Shown here piece after piece: positions 24,353 to 36,219 of a DNA stretch of 64,000 nt. The notes beneath the pieces were generated by a model, which searched no databases, was not told the DNA's origin, and saw only the letters and a program-made list of their open reading frames with translations. How positions within the stretch are numbered: position 1 is the first letter of the stretch; the number at the start of each line of letters is the position of its first letter. Source of the DNA: Hippopus hippopus (lineage: Eukaryota > Mollusca > Bivalvia > Cardiida > Cardiidae); NCBI GenBank assembly GCA_946811185.2, contig OX328103.1, forward strand, positions 5,894,132-5,958,131, read 5' to 3'. Both the position numbers and the translations under genes were made by a program.

Positions 24353-24647
24353 TAATAATGTATAACCTAAATCTTACTCTTTACCAGATGATATAGAGTT
24401 TATTTCATCAGCTTGTGGTTAATATGGGGAAATATTTGCCGAAAAAGGGAAAGGTATGCGAAAATAACCAGTGCCGTAATTACATTATCTATTTGCATAT
24501 ACATGTAGCACATACATAAAAATAAACATATTTAAGAAAATATACAGTAAAAAGCAATTTTCTATAGTGACTTAGAAATAAATATGATACAAAATATTTT
24601 CTATTCAAATATTCATCTGTAAATATAAATGAATCCCTATCGCTTAA

Positions 24648-24867
24648 CCATGTACCACACAATACAAACCTTTAACGACCCTGAGAAGAAGGCTTTTGAA
24701 AACATTGTGGGAAAAGGAGAAAATGCTGGTAACCAGCATTTTCTCCTTTGACCACAATGTTTTCTACCATTTCAAAACAAATTTCAATTTTTGGAGTCTC
24801 ATTAATTTTGTCATCTGCAAGTGCTATAAATTCACACAAGTCTAAAATTTTGTGACTTGGTAAAGTG
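24648..24867 (+). mobile_element. Family A element
   Basis: TTAA 24644-24647 and 24868-24871; complete hairpin core, right end GTGACTTGGTAAAGTG. Confidence 0.92.
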
Positions 24868-24948
24868 TTAAACATGTATAAATAGAACATAATTCACATT
24901 CTACAATTTTCTTAGGGCTAAATAAATAGTCATATTATACCCCTTTAA

Positions 24949-25176
24949 CCCTTAACCAAACAATTGCTTGTTTTAATAACCCTGAAGAAAAGGATTTTTT
25001 GAAATAATTGAGGGAAGAGAAGAACATGCTGGTAGACAGCATTTTCTCCTTTTTCCCCTATAATTTCTACCCTTCCAAAGGCAAATTCCATCATTTCATC
25101 CAAATCTTTCTTTTGTCATCTGCAAATGCTTTAAATTTGGATAAATCCATCCTATATTTGTTAGTCTGGTAAAGAG
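24949..25176 (+). mobile_element. Family A element
   Basis: CCCTTAACCAAACAATTGC to AGTCTGGTAAAGAG with TTAA on both sides; the core is partly worn (GGTAGACAGCATT). Confidence 0.85.
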
Positions 25177-25244
25177 TTAAATAAACTGAAATGAATAGTA
25201 GGCTGCAATCTCTCCAGCTATGACAATCTTTTCTTAATCATAGA

Positions 25245-25505
25245 ATAAACAAGAGCACCAAAATAGATCAAGAAGGGGCATGACAGTGTCAAAAATACAT
25301 ACATTGTTGGTTACCTGCCCTTGTTTTATGGGTTCTACATTTGATAGTTAAAAAACACTCTGAAGTAAATATTTTCAGTAATGACAGAGACACTATGAAA
25401 TGACAATGTTTTTGCAAGACACAGACAACGATGACGCAAATGATGCCTTATCTATGACAATACGTCAACATTTTTTTCAAAAACAGCTGAGCTAATAAAT
25501 GGAGA
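25245..25505 (+). mobile_element. Family F interspersed repeat
   Basis: AACAAGAGCACCAAAATAG, GGGGCATGACAGTGTC, TTACCTGCCCTTGTTTTATG and the end AAAACAGCTGAGCTAAT. Confidence 0.8.
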
Positions 25506-25714
25506 AAAAATACAGCACATTTACGTTTCAAATTCATTTTTGAAATTATAACAAGATAGATCTTTGATAAATAATAATGGGCAAATACAACAAAAAATAA
25601 AAAATGGTAAAATTATAGGTACAATTTTCATTTGCAGCTACAGACTGAATTTTTTAAAGATACTGGCCTATCATATATCTCTGTTCACAATGTTAGAACT
25701 GTCATATATTGAAA

Positions 25715-25936
25715 CTCTTTACCAGATCTGGAAATTTTACACTATTCAAAATTTAAATCTGTTGCAGAACACAAATTATCATACATTTGTTTAAAATGAT
25801 GGGATTGTCTTTGAAAGCGTAGAAAATGTAATGCAAAAGGAAAAAATGCTGGTTACCAGCATGTTCTTTTCAGACAATGTTTTTAAACCCATCCTCTATC
25901 AGGCTCAATTAAACACAGGATTGTTTTGGTAAAGGG
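25715..25936 (-). mobile_element. Family A element, diverged
   Basis: CTCTTTACCAGATCTGG to TTGTTTTGGTAAAGGG; core AATGCTGGTTACCAGCATG. Confidence 0.8.
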
Positions 25937-26108
25937 TTAGTTGTAATCTTGTGAAAATTGTTGGTAAGTAGGTTCTAAAAATTAAAACAAAATTGCTAGT
26001 CTGAACAACATTGCAGTGAATGATTATCTTTCTTCATTTTGATTAAATAAAAAGCATATTGGCTAATAAACATACAAACAATGAACAAAGCAGCAAGTGT
26101 ATGGTTAA

Positions 26109-26322
26109 AACCTTTACAACACAACCCAAACTTTTAATGACCCTAAGGAAGAAGGCTTTTGAAAACATTGTGGGTATAGGAGAAAATGCTGATAACCAGC
26201 GTTTACTCCTTTTACCACAATGTTTTCTACACTTTCAAAGACTAACAGAATAATATGGTCTAAATTGTCGTTTGCAAATGCATTCAATTTAAACCAGTCT
26301 GAAATTTTGTAGTGTGGTAGAG
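26109..26322 (+). mobile_element. Family A element
   Basis: TTAA, ACCTTTACAACACAACCC, core GATAACCAGCGTTTACTCC, end GTAGTGTGGTAGAG and TTAA 26323-26326. Confidence 0.85.
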
Positions 26323-26489
26323 TTAACAGTGAAAAGCAATAAACTGTAAAAACTTAACAAATACAGCACCATACGAAATACAGCGACATTTACATGCATA
26401 TGTAATGGATGATTCTTATTGGTCAAATAAACGAACTAGTTGGTAAAGCAGTCATTGCTATCCTTAAGTGAAACTATCTCACAAAATAA

Positions 26490-26565
26490 CAGATGGTGTA
26501 GATCTAGGATCAAAAAGCATGTACTGTGCAGTTTGATCTTAATCTACGCTGTTCACAAAAGCACC
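26490..26565. mobile_element. C/D/E-type palindrome fragment
   Basis: GTAGATCTAGGATCAAAAAG / CAGTTTGATCTTAATCTACG. Confidence 0.65.
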
Positions 26566-26599
26566 AAAGATTGTGATAATTATGTGCACCTTGGGTTAA

Positions 26600-26800
26600 C
26601 TAAACAATCCCAAATTATAATTACCCTGAGGAAGAAAGCTTTTGAAAACTTGTGGAAAAAGGAGAAAATGCTGGTAACCTGCAGTTTCTCCTTTTCCAAC
26701 AATGTTTTCTGCCATTTTAAACACAAACAGTGTGATATAAATCACATTCAATATGTCATCTGCCAATGCTTTCAAATTGGACTAGTCTATTACTTGGAGA
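26600..26800 (+). mobile_element. Family A element
   Basis: TAAACAATCCCAAATTATAA at left, GAAAATGCTGGTAACCTGCA core, right arm GACTAGTC then TTAA; the terminal GGTAAAG is lost. Confidence 0.75.
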
Positions 26801-26884
26801 TTAACACATTTCCATACAATCTTGAGTTTCAATCTGCGCAGGCTGATCCGAGACGACACTTAACGCAAATGTCTGAATGCCTCT

Positions 26885-27035
26885 TTTTGCGTGTTGCAAG
26901 CCATATTATTAAATTAAAATAGATTTTCTCAATCTATCTTACACTTCTTTGTACAAATAAATGGAATGCCCCTTTTCGAGGGTTGCAAGCCATATTAGAA
27001 TATCTTACAATACTTTGTACAAATAAATGGAATGG
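26885..27035. repeat. Tandem duplication of about 95 bp
   Basis: GTTGCAAGCCATATTA and TTTGTACAAATAAATGGAAT each occur twice in the same order. Confidence 0.8.
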
Positions 27036-27204
27036 TCTAAAACTCTCAAACTCATTGTTAAATATAATCATAAAAATTCAAAACTATTTTTATTAACGAT
27101 CACAAAAAAAACTAGAAGATTGTCATGGCCAAAAAAAATTTTGTAACTAAGTAGTAAAGGGAATGTCATGTACAGTGTACTTTATGTGACAGTTTTCTGT
27201 GGAT

Positions 27205-27370
27205 ATATAGGATCTGGCATGAATTGGTGTTTGAGATAAAACTTTATTAAACAAGTTTACAAAAAATGTTATTAAGCGAGCCTATGGCGAGCTTATAACA
27301 TTTTTTTGTTGACAGGTTTAACAAAAGTTTACCTCAAACAAATGTTAGATTCTTTTAATCACATAACAGT
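27205..27370. mobile_element. Family J hairpin element, uninterrupted
   Basis: TGTTTGAGATAAAACTTTAT mirrors AAAAGTTTACCTCAAACA; inner TGTTATTAAGCGAGC / GCGAGCTTATAACA. Positions 27371-27700 are AT-rich with no further feature recognised. Confidence 0.8.
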
Positions 27371-27714
27371 CTTTCACAAATCATGGATCAGAAGATGCAA
27401 AACCATCTATATAGGTGCACGCACGGTAGTATCGATAAAACCCATTCACTTCTATGAAATATATACAAAATGACGTCAAACATGATGTCACACAATTGTG
27501 ATATCAAATGTGTATAAGATAAAATTCTATCAGGTATATTACACTGAAAAAACGGGAGGTTATGTGATAAAAAAGTACATTTTCTTTGTATTAGGTCAAA
27601 TTCTAAGAAAATAAACTTTAAATGAAAGAAAAATTGTTGCTATATATTAAGGTTTATTGCCAAGCTTCAAATTTTGTAACAGATGGCGGAGTGAAATACA
27701 TATGAGTGTAACAC

Positions 27715-28026
27715 TGGCATAGGGGGGTTTCATGCATCTCCTTGATGCGTCATACCAAGCAAGTCATTACATAATGATGGATCCATAAAATCTGTTTCAT
27801 CTAACAACGAACTGAATCATGAGGTAGACAGGTCCTTTGACATGCAGAAAAATTACCAAGCGCAAAAAGTTTCTACCCAGGTCGAACCCTTTACCACACA
27901 ATCCCGACTTTTAATGACTCTTGAGAAAGAATCTTTTTGAAAACATTGTGGGAAAAGGAGAAAATGCTAACCTGGATAGAAACTTTTGCAGATGCATTAA
28001 ATCCCCTTTTAATAGAGCACAGCTCA
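27715..28026 (-). mobile_element. Family B element carrying half an A element
   Basis: GGGGGGTTTCATGCATCTCC at left, GGTCCTTTGACATGCAGAAA inside, then an A-element half at 27886-27968 (CCCTTTACCACACAATCCCG to GGAGAAAATGCT), then AACCTGGATAGAAACTTTTG and AGAGCACAGCTCA. Confidence 0.82.
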
Positions 28027-28377
28027 TGTATTAATTGCATCTTTTCAGACCATAAGACTTCTAAATAAAGTAAATAGACATAAACAGTCACATGGATGGT
28101 CAAATCTGCATGAATTCATCCTCGTTGACCCAGTTTCGATTCATTCTGTAATCGACCCTGGGTTATTTCACTGGCGTTTTCTCGTTCTCATGAATAATTC
28201 ATGAAGCATTTTGATTGGTAATCTCAGTTTTTCCTTGAGAAAATTTTAACTATTTTTATCACATATACGACGTCATTTCTATTTTTTACTTGTCAATATC
28301 CAATCACATCACTCGTTGCAAATCATGCTTAGCGATGCTTTAAATATGGCGACGCCCATCAACACAACAAATATTAG

Positions 28378-28680
28378 ACCAGCCTGCATAGCTTAGTTGG
28401 TAAAGCGTAAGACTCATGAACTTGAGAGTGTGGGTTCGATTCCCACGGCTGGCCATCTAAAATTACTAATGGTCTTTCGAATGAGACGTTAAACCAAGGT
28501 CCCGTGTGACGGTGCTATACACCGAGCACATTAAAGAACCAGGCGAAACTTAGGATGGGTTTCGTCCTGTATCTGCACTATCCCCCGTAGCAATACTAAC
28601 AGCCTTCAGGGGGCATCGCCCATATGGGCAACTGGTGGCGACGATAAATAAACGCAAATTCAATCAATCAACACCACAAT
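28378..28680 (+). mobile_element. SINE 3, tRNA-Met-like head with conserved central domain
   Basis: Head GCCTGCATAGCTTAGTTGG (box A) and GGGTTCGATTCCCAC (box B); the loop position reads CAT. The acceptor arms do not pair, so it is not a working tRNA. The body contains TTTCGAATGAGACGTTAAAC and AAGGTCCCGTGTGACGG, like the Nin-type SINE core reported from molluscs, and the tail is TTCAATCAATCAA. Confidence 0.85.
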
Positions 28681-29392
28681 CGAGAAGCGATTATAAGAGA
28701 TTTTCGGCGTAGCACCAAAAGATTGTCAGTTAAAATCGCACACACAGCTTTATGGTGTCATCCCTGTATAGCATAGATCGTCAGATAAGAAGTATTTTAA
28801 ATTACCTAGACTCCTCTTATTAGCGTGCACCTATGGTCGTACAAACTGACCGACTCTCGCAATGTCAGTCAACACGTAGAAATGGACGACGGAAAGGAAA
28901 ACACCGTGCAAATATTTAAATTAAATTTGGGCACAACTCGACATTTCTGCTATGGTACGTGCAACAGTGATAGCAGATATGCTAAAAGACCACTCATGAA
29001 AAAGGTCGGATAGATGCCCTTCCAAAAGCCGAAAACCAACAAGGAATAATGTGAAAGATGGCTTCCTGTTTGCGGATGGGAGGATTTCACGGTTGAAAAA
29101 ATGAAGAAATGGACTTATATTTGTACATTTAGCATTTCATTGGCTGGGCTGGACCTACCGATAAGCATCCTGATCCCATACCAGCTACGTTTACACCGCA
29201 AGAGGTAAGATCCTGGTGTCTCCTTATTAAAGAAAATACGATATTTTGGCCCCGATGCCATTGTATGTTAAATCTGTGTCCTTCCTCTTGTTTGTGTACA
29301 TGTATTATGTTAACTTCATATTAAGCTATCATATTCATTATTTTTCTCTTCTAGAATGTCCCTAAGCTTGATTTTTTTTTTTTCTCTTTGCT

Positions 29393-29600
29393 TAACCTGT
29401 TTTTTTACGACCCAGACGAAGAAGCCCTCTGAAAACATTGTGGGAAAAGGAAAAAATGCTGGTAACCAGCATTTTCTCCTTTTCTCAGAATATTTTCTAC
29501 TCTTCTCAAGTCAGTTTCAACTTTTGAGTCACGTTTATTTTGTCGTCTGCAAATGTTTTAAATCTGGACAAGACAAAAATTTTGTTGTTTGGTAAAGGTA
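29393..29600 (+). mobile_element. Family A element in THAP pseudogene intron
   Basis: ACGACCCAGACGAAGAAGCC, core centre GCTGGTAACCAGC, end TTTGTTGTTTGGTAAAGG. The left terminus is worn into a T run. Confidence 0.85.
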
Positions 29601-29703
29601 AAATCCATAGAAGATTTGAAAGCATTGCAGAAAAATGATAAAATACTAGAAACCAGCGTTTTATAGTTTTCCATCCACTTACTTTGTCTTTTATGTAGTT
29701 TAA

Positions 29704-29924
29704 CTCATTACCAAACGACAAAATTTTAGGTTTGTCCAAATCGAAAGCATTTGCAGACGAAAAATTAAAAGTCACTGAAAATTTGAAACTTGTTTTGTGA
29801 AGGGTAGAAAACATTGTGGGAAAACGAGAAAATGCTGGTTACCAGCATTTTCTCCTTTTCCCACAATGTTTTCTAAAGGCTTCTTTCTCAGGGTCGTCAA
29901 AAGTTGGGATTGTGTGGTAATGGG
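29704..29924 (-). mobile_element. Family A element in THAP pseudogene intron
   Basis: TTAA 29700-29703 and 29925-29928; CTCATTACCAAACGACAAAA to GTGTGGTAATGGG; complete core. Confidence 0.92.
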
Positions 29925-30011
29925 TTAAGCGACATAATTTTGTTCCATGAAAATATGTTAAACTATGGAATCAGTCAAAATTTTTATAGATCTAGTCTTG
30001 TTAAAGAACTG

Positions 30012-30200
30012 ACCCTTAAGCTGCTAAGTGTGACTTGCTGACCTTTTGCTGACAGAGTAGATTTAGATTAGACTATGCAAAAAATCATTCTGATCTTGGA
30101 TATGTACTGTCCAACAAGATATTTTTCACCAAAATGGTAGTTTGGGTTTTTACTATCAGCTTGACGGTTTATTTAACTTCTGTAGAATAATGAGTCAATG
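30012..30200 (+). mobile_element. Family C element, worn
   Basis: CCCTTAAGCTGCTAAGTGTG, TAGATTTAGATTAGACT, and GGGTTTTTACTATCAGCTTG as in the 3670 and 53285 copies; the central palindrome is decayed. It ends 22 bases before pseudogene exon 2. Confidence 0.75.
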
Positions 30201-30832
30201 AAAGTTGTGTTTTATATTTCAGGTTGATCATTTCTCACGCAAAAGGAAAGCCCCAACAGCATGAGCCGCACTTGTCAGTAAGAGACAGCTTTTTGAAGCA
30301 GTGGAAGCCCTTCATTCTTTGCAAGACAGTTTCAACTAGGCAGACTTGAGTGTGGAGTCATCCACAGAATGGTCAGAAGGAAAACAGATTGTAATTGTGA
30401 ATTGTAGCCCCTATTCCAAATTAAAATCTGTGAAATACTTAGGAAATATAATTCATTTAGATCTAGATCTTCTGAAGATTTTCCATCTATCACTGTGATA
30501 GGGCTTACAGTTTAAAAAAATACACAGTGCTGTTCTGCTAAAAAAGTACACAGTGTTGTTCTTGCATAACAACAACTTCTATTTGAGAAATAGATGTAAT
30601 GGTCCTAAAAAAAAACTATGTACACAGTGCCATAAATTTATTGTCTTTTGGTATTGTGCTAGTGTTCTGGGGCAGGGCATTTTTGAAGCCAAAGTAATAA
30701 AGAAACTTTAATATATGAGCAAACTGTTGCTTTGATACAACAGAGTTGTTTTGAAGAGTTACCAAAAACATGATTCAGGGATACAGAAAATTAATTCAAT
30801 TAATTATTCATGTTTTCTGCCTCTGTTTAAGA

Positions 30833-30880
30833 GCATACATGAATGTGATGCATTCATGAATGTGATGCATTAAATTTGTG
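30833..30880. repeat. 19-bp tandem duplication
   Basis: CATGAATGTGATGCATT occurs twice in a row. Positions 30403-30832 show no recognisable feature apart from AT-rich sequence. Confidence 0.85.
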
Positions 30881-30934
30881 AGAGGGAAAATGTAGGAAAC
30901 CTAGTTGTTCTCCTTTTCATACAATGTTTTAAAT

Positions 30935-31138
30935 CTTCATAAAACTACAAAATGTTAGAATTGTCCAAATCTAAAGTATTTACAGACAACAAAATAAATG
31001 TGACTCAGAAATTGAAATTAGTTTCTTAGAAAACATTGTGGGAAGAGGAAAAATGCTGATCACAAGCATTTATCCATTTTTCACTACATTTTATGAAGTC
31101 TCTTGGGTAATTAAATCTTGGGACTGTTTGCATGAGTG
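30935..31138 (-). mobile_element. Family A element, degraded
   Basis: ACTACAAAATGTTAGAATTG, AAAACATTGTGGGAAGAGG, then TCTTGGGACTGTTTG. Confidence 0.6.
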
Positions 31139-31191
31139 TTAAAGAAAATGCCCTCATAATTTGTGTTACTTTACCAACTCTACGAATGCCT

Positions 31192-32099
31192 AAACAAGAG
31201 GGCCATGATGGCCCTGTATCGCTCCACTGGCTATTAAGTAAAATTCTGACCAGTCGTTTCAGAGAAGAAGAATTTTTAAGAATTTCTAAATTTCCATATA
31301 GTGCAAGTAGCCCCCATTCACCAGAGCCACATTTTTTGACGGATCAAAATTTTACGAACAATTTTTGAAAAAGGTCACCCAAGCAACAATCCTGTGAAAT
31401 TATTTCAAAATCTGACCTGCTGTTTCAGAGGAGAAGATTTTTAAAGAATTCCTTCATTTCTGTATAGTGCAAGAAGCCCCCATTCACCAGAGCCACGTTT
31501 TTTGACGGATCAAAATTTTACGAACAGTTTTTGAAAAGGGTCACCCAAGGAACAATCCTGTGAAATTATTTCGAAATCTGACCAGCGGATTCAGAGAAGA
31601 AGAATTTTGAAGAATTCCTTCATTTCTATATGGTGTAAGAAGCCCCCATTCACCAGAGCCACATTTTTTGACGGATCAAAATTTTACGAACAATTTTTAA
31701 AAAGGGTCACCCAAGGAGCATATCTGTGAAATTATTTCAAAATCTGACCCGTGGTTTCAGAGGAGAAGATTTTTAAAGAATTCCCTAAAAAATTCCATTT
31801 GGTTGCAATGGCAACCAGAGTTTTTGATGGAATCAAATTCTGTGAACAGTTTTTAAAGAGGACCTTCCAAGGAACATTCCAGCCAAGTTTGGTCCAAAGC
31901 CGCCCAGTGGTTTAGGAGGAGTTGATGTTTAAAGAATTGTTGACGACACATGACGCACAACGGACACCAGGTGATCCTAAAAGCTCCCCTTGAGCACGTT
32001 GTGCTCAAGTGAGCTAAAAAGTTAACATACAGATGGACGCACAACTGACAACGGGCCATAACATAAGCCTGCTGGCCTTCGGCCAGTGGAGCTAAAAAA
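31192..32099 (+). mobile_element. Pearl/Helentron-like element 1 with 166-bp tandem core
   Basis: Starts AAACAAGAGGGCCATGATGG. About three units of ~166 bp follow, with CCCCCATTCACCAGAGCCAC at 31311, 31476 and 31643. The 3' end has the hairpin GCTGGCCTTCGGCCAG and TGGAGCTAAAAA. Tandem cores, an ACGG-type tract and a 3' hairpin fit bivalve pearl elements, considered Helentron-related; the assignment is by structure. Confidence 0.75.
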
Positions 32100-33524
32100 C
32101 TTGTCTAGCACCAATCATGTATCACTGCAGCTTGATAATCAAGGGAGGTAAATAGTAACGAACTTTATCTTTCATAAAAAGAGTTATTTCCCTTGATTAA
32201 TGTTTAAATTGAAGTGACAATATTTTGAAGCCCATGTTAAACTTGCGATCCCTGGAATGAAGGCAATTTTGACCCCAGACCTACAATATGAAACTAGAAT
32301 GTGTGGTTATAAACAAAAAGATTTTTTAATCTTGCCCAATAAAAAGTCATGTAAAACAAGTTTGCTGAATAAAAGGCCCTGTAAAATATGTGATCCATGA
32401 CACAGGTTTATCAAGTTTTCACTATAAAAGCCAATGTAAAACTTGTGACCCCTGGTGTGGAGTCAAACTTGACCCCCAAAGTTAAAATTGGTAGAGGCCC
32501 ATTATATAAAGTTACATGCAAAATTTGGTAGCCCTAGGCCTAAATATGGCTATGTACAAGTAGATTATTAAAGTTTCCTTATATAAGACCATGTAGAACT
32601 TGTGACCCCCTGGGGTGGGGCTACATTTGACCCCCTGGGCTATAATTTGGGCACCCTTGATAGAGACCCCCTAGATAAAGCTAAATGCAAAATTTGATAG
32701 CCCTAGCCCTTATAGCTAGATGCGAAAGATTTTCCTATATAAGCCCGCCCATGTAAAACATGTTACCCCCCGGAGCGAAGTCAAATTTGACCCTCGGCTA
32801 TAATTTGGACACCCTTGGTACAGGTCCACTAGATAAAGCTACATGCCAAATTTGGTCGCCCTAGGCCCCATGGCTAGGTCAAAGAAGAATTTTAAAGTTC
32901 TCCCTATATAAGCCCATGTAAAACTTGTTATATAAGCCCATGTAAAACTTGTTACCCCCGGGCAGGGCCTAATTTGACCCCAGGGCTATAATTTGAACAA
33001 TCTTGGCAGAGGTCCACTAGATAAAGCTACATGCCAAATTTGGTAGCTCTAGGCCCTATGGCTAGGTAGAAGAGGAATTTTAAAGTTCTCCCTAAATAAG
33101 CCCATGTATAACTTGTAACCCCCGGGGCGGGGCCAATTTTGACCCCAGGGCTATAAATTGAAGAAACTTGGTAGAGGTCCACTAGATAAAGCTACATGCC
33201 AAATTTGGTAGCCCTTGGCCTTACGGTTTCAGACAAGAAGATTTTCAAAGATTTTCAAAATTTTTCAGTTTTGTTGCCATGGCAACCAGAGTTTTTGAAG
33301 GAATTAAATTCTTTCAAGAAATTCTGAAGAGGACCATGGTAGGATCATTTCTGTGAAGTTTCATCAAAATTGGATGGGTAGTTTCAGAGAAGAAGACTTT
33401 TTAAAAAAAAGTTAACGCACGGACGGACGGACGGACGGACGCACGGACGGACGGACGGACGGACGGACGACGGACAACAGGCCATGACATAAGCCCGCTG
33501 GCCTTCGGCCAGTGGAGCTAAAAA
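32100..33524 (+). mobile_element. Pearl/Helentron-like element 2 with ~165-bp tandem core
   Basis: About five imperfect units (CCCATGTAAAACTTGT near 32413, 32588, 32749, 32904 and 33103; ACTAGATAAAGCTACATGCC between them), then TTTCAGA-GAAGAAGA, an ACGG microsatellite, and the same 3' hairpin GCTGGCCTTCGGCCAG as element 1. A small 35-bp duplication lies near 32903-32953. Confidence 0.75.
33415..33472. repeat. ACGG tetranucleotide microsatellite
   Basis: About 13 GGAC units with one GCAC interruption, immediately before the 3' end of element 2. Confidence 0.95.
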
Positions 33525-33582
33525 TTGAAATGTCATCTTGCGGAAGTTCAATGATATGACATTTTTGAGAGTGCTTATTTAA

Positions 33583-33800
33583 CTCTTTGCCAAACAACAG
33601 TTTTAGACTTGTCCAAGTTGAAAGCATTTGCAGACGACAAAATAAATGTGACCTGAAAATTGAAATTTGACTTCAGTAGAGTAGAAAACAGATTGTGGGA
33701 AAAGGAGAAAATGCTGGTTACCAGCATTTTCTTCTTTTCCCACGTTTTCAGACGGCTTCTTGCTCTTGGTTGTAAAAACCAGGGATTGTTTGGTAAAGGG
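33583..33800 (-). mobile_element. Family A element
   Basis: TTAA 33579-33582 and 33801-33804; CTCTTTGCCAAACAACAG to GATTGTTTGGTAAAGGG; core centre GCTGGTTACCAGC. Confidence 0.9.
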
Positions 33801-34030
33801 TTAAAAAAAGATAAAGTTGGAACAAGAAATACGTGCTTCACAATCAAGTTTTATTTTTCATCATCAATTATTTACGTACAACAGTTACGTGTACTGGAGT
33901 TTTACCTTGGTAATTCATACAGCAAGTTTACCATAAAGGAACATTCCTGAAAAGTACATTTACAAGTATGGATTATCAACATGAACTTAATCTTTACCAG
34001 ATAACACAATTTCACACATGTCATAATCTA

Positions 34031-34390
34031 ATGCTTTACCAGATGACAAATTGTTAGACTAGTCCAAATTGAATTTTGAAGCATTTGCAGACAACAAAAT
34101 CAGTGTTACTGAAAACTGAAATTGGTTTGTGGATAAGTAGAAAACATGGTGGAAACAATAGAAAATGCTGATTACCAGCATTTTCTACTTTTCTCACCAT
34201 GTTTTCAAAAGCCTTTTTTTTTCTGGATTGTGTGGTAAATGGTGAAAAACTTTTACGACTTGTATGTGGCTAAAATAATTAATTTTGGCTCTCAGCAGGT
34301 GAAAACATTGTGGCAAACGGAGAAAATGCTGGTTCAAAAGCCTTTCTCCTTGGAATGATTAAAACGTAGGATTGTGTGGTCAACATGCAT
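34031..34390 (-). mobile_element. Two family A elements, the second degraded
   Basis: First: GCTTTACCAGATGACAAATT to GATTGTGTGGTAAATGG (34031-34243). Second: GGTGAAAACATTGTGGCAAA and GTAGGATTGTGTGG only. Confidence 0.7.
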
Positions 34391-34478
34391 TATTGATTGT
34401 ACAGTAAGATACATTTTTAAAATAAAATTTTAAGAAAAACTGAAGGACTTGGATATTGCAAGCATTTCTTCCCTTTTT

Positions 34479-34506
34479 AGCGGATTTGCTATATAGCAAA
34501 TCCGCT
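34479..34506. repeat. Perfect 28-bp palindrome
   Basis: AGCGGATTTGCTAT followed by its exact complement ATAGCAAATCCGCT. Positions 34507-35720 hold AT-rich sequence without a nameable feature. Confidence 0.9.
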
Positions 34507-35725
34507 TACTGTGATCGTTTTGACTGGAACCAAATACATCATGCGTAACGACGCATGTGCGCTCACTTTCATTTTGCATGGCTGGCATGGGACGAACAAC
34601 GCAGATCTACAAATGATATTCAGCTCTGACCCTGAACAAATCATACAAATAAGGTTTAATTTCTTTATCGAAATTTCATCAAAACTAAAACATTTGTCAG
34701 TTTGAAATACTATAAAGACCTAAACAAAGTTTGTTCTTTTTTTTTTTAATATGGCCATATGCGTATGAACATTGTTTACACAGTCTGCCCTCGTTTTCAT
34801 TCAAGAAACGTTCATTCATAACTTGTATCGTTCGCTGCCAAAATAACCAATGAGATTAAGCAGTATTTTCTCAATAAAATTACATTTTCAACTATAGTAT
34901 CAGATATCTTTAATTGTTCAGACAGCTAGCTAGAATTTGGCCGTAAATACTTTAAAGCCCTTTCGAGAACGAATACACAGTACCCATAAAGTCGACTCGG
35001 CACCTTGTTACTGCCCTTCGTATATAACGCTATCGATGAATTTCCGAATTGTTTGAAACATTTCTGCGAAACGTTTGAAGGAATGGAGATAATGCAGTCT
35101 ATCCAAAAAAAAATTATTTAATGTTTGATTTATGCAAGACTGCGTTGGTAAAGCTTCCAAGATTTCTCTCTAGTTATCAAAGGGTCATTAAGAAATCCTT
35201 CGTTTACAAACGGCCCCGATCAAGTATGAACCCGAGACATGAATTTATACTGAGGATTTTTGATGGGAAATCGTGTCCTTCTCAGTGAACTAGACATCCA
35301 CTAACTTGAAGCCTCAGAGACTCAAACAAGCTCACTATTTGTCTTCAAGGTGTAGAAGTCCATTTATACTCTTTCTGATACACTGAATTTTGTTACGTTT
35401 CATGCAACACAAAAGACTGCAGAATTTGCAGAAAGATTTATGATAAAGGATCCACAGGAATGCATCTACACGTCTTTATATTTAGACATGTACATTTAAA
35501 TTCTTTGATATATTTTTGATGCTTTGAAATAGAAGTGCGTGTAAAGAGCAAGTTGAACATATTTGTACTTTACTTATAGAGTAAATTTTCATGATGAACT
35601 GCTACTGCTCAACCCATATTTAAGATGGTGACTGTGTTTTATGAAAACAGCAAATAATTCAAACCTTAAAATGAAAGTATGCCTAGAGTTTTTAAAGTTT
35701 TATAGAGGGACCCGATTCTTTTAAC

Positions 35726-35905
35726 CATTAGGCTACTAAGTGCTACTCAAGGACCTTTTGCAGACAGTGATGATTAAGATCAGATTGCACAGAAAATGCA
35801 GTCTGATCTTCCATCTATACTGCCCGGTATTTTTCCCCACAAATAACTTTAAAATAGCAATAATTAGAAATGTACATTCGACTTGAAAGTTTCATTTTGT
35901 TTATG
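35726..35905 (+). mobile_element. Family C element
   Basis: ATTAGGCTACTAAGTGCTAC, palindrome TTAAGATCAGATTGCACAG / AATGCAGTCTGATCTTCC, then GACTTGAAAGTTTCATTTTG. The right terminus is worn. Confidence 0.75.
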
Positions 35906-36219
35906 GAAAGGTTATTTTTTACTTTGCATGGCAACTTGTCACAGTGAGTGTGATCTTGATCTATTCTGGCTACTAAAGTACCTTCAGCTGTACCAAAGGC
36001 ACGGATTTACACATATGAAAAAAAGGACTATGTTCTGCCAGGTGATGAGTGATGATTTCAATTCTTTTCTTTAGACCATGAAAATGGATTTACTCAAAGC
36101 TGCATTGGATGTAATGAATAACCTTTTTACCAGTGTAAATATTGAATTTCAAGTTTCTCATAATGCTACGTCAGGTATTTTTTGCACATGTCCCTGCAAT
36201 TGTTCAGTTATGTAGTATG

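Larger units (their letters stand above)
28882..30402 (+). pseudogene. THAP-type zinc-finger gene, two-exon pseudogene
   Basis: Exon 1 (28882-29214) reads GTTRHFCYGTCNSDSRYAKR, then stop TAG at 29011, FQKPKTNKE, stop TAA at 29047, CERWLPVCGWEDFTVEKMKKW, YICT, a frameshift, then HFIGWAGPTDKHPDPIPATF ending at donor GTAAGA. The C...C and C-x2-H spacing and the central tryptophan are those of a THAP C2CH finger. Exon 2 (from 30223 after TATATTTCAG) reads VDHFSRKRKAPTA, stop TGA at 30262, then LVSKRQLFEAVEALHSL and another stop at 30337. Its intron holds two family A elements and a C element. It is dead; no intact frame remains. Such domains often belong to transposase-derived genes. Confidence 0.75.

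Noticed and set aside
28381..28453. tRNA-Met gene
   Set aside because: Box A, box B and a CAT anticodon position are present, but the acceptor arms do not pair and a SINE body follows.
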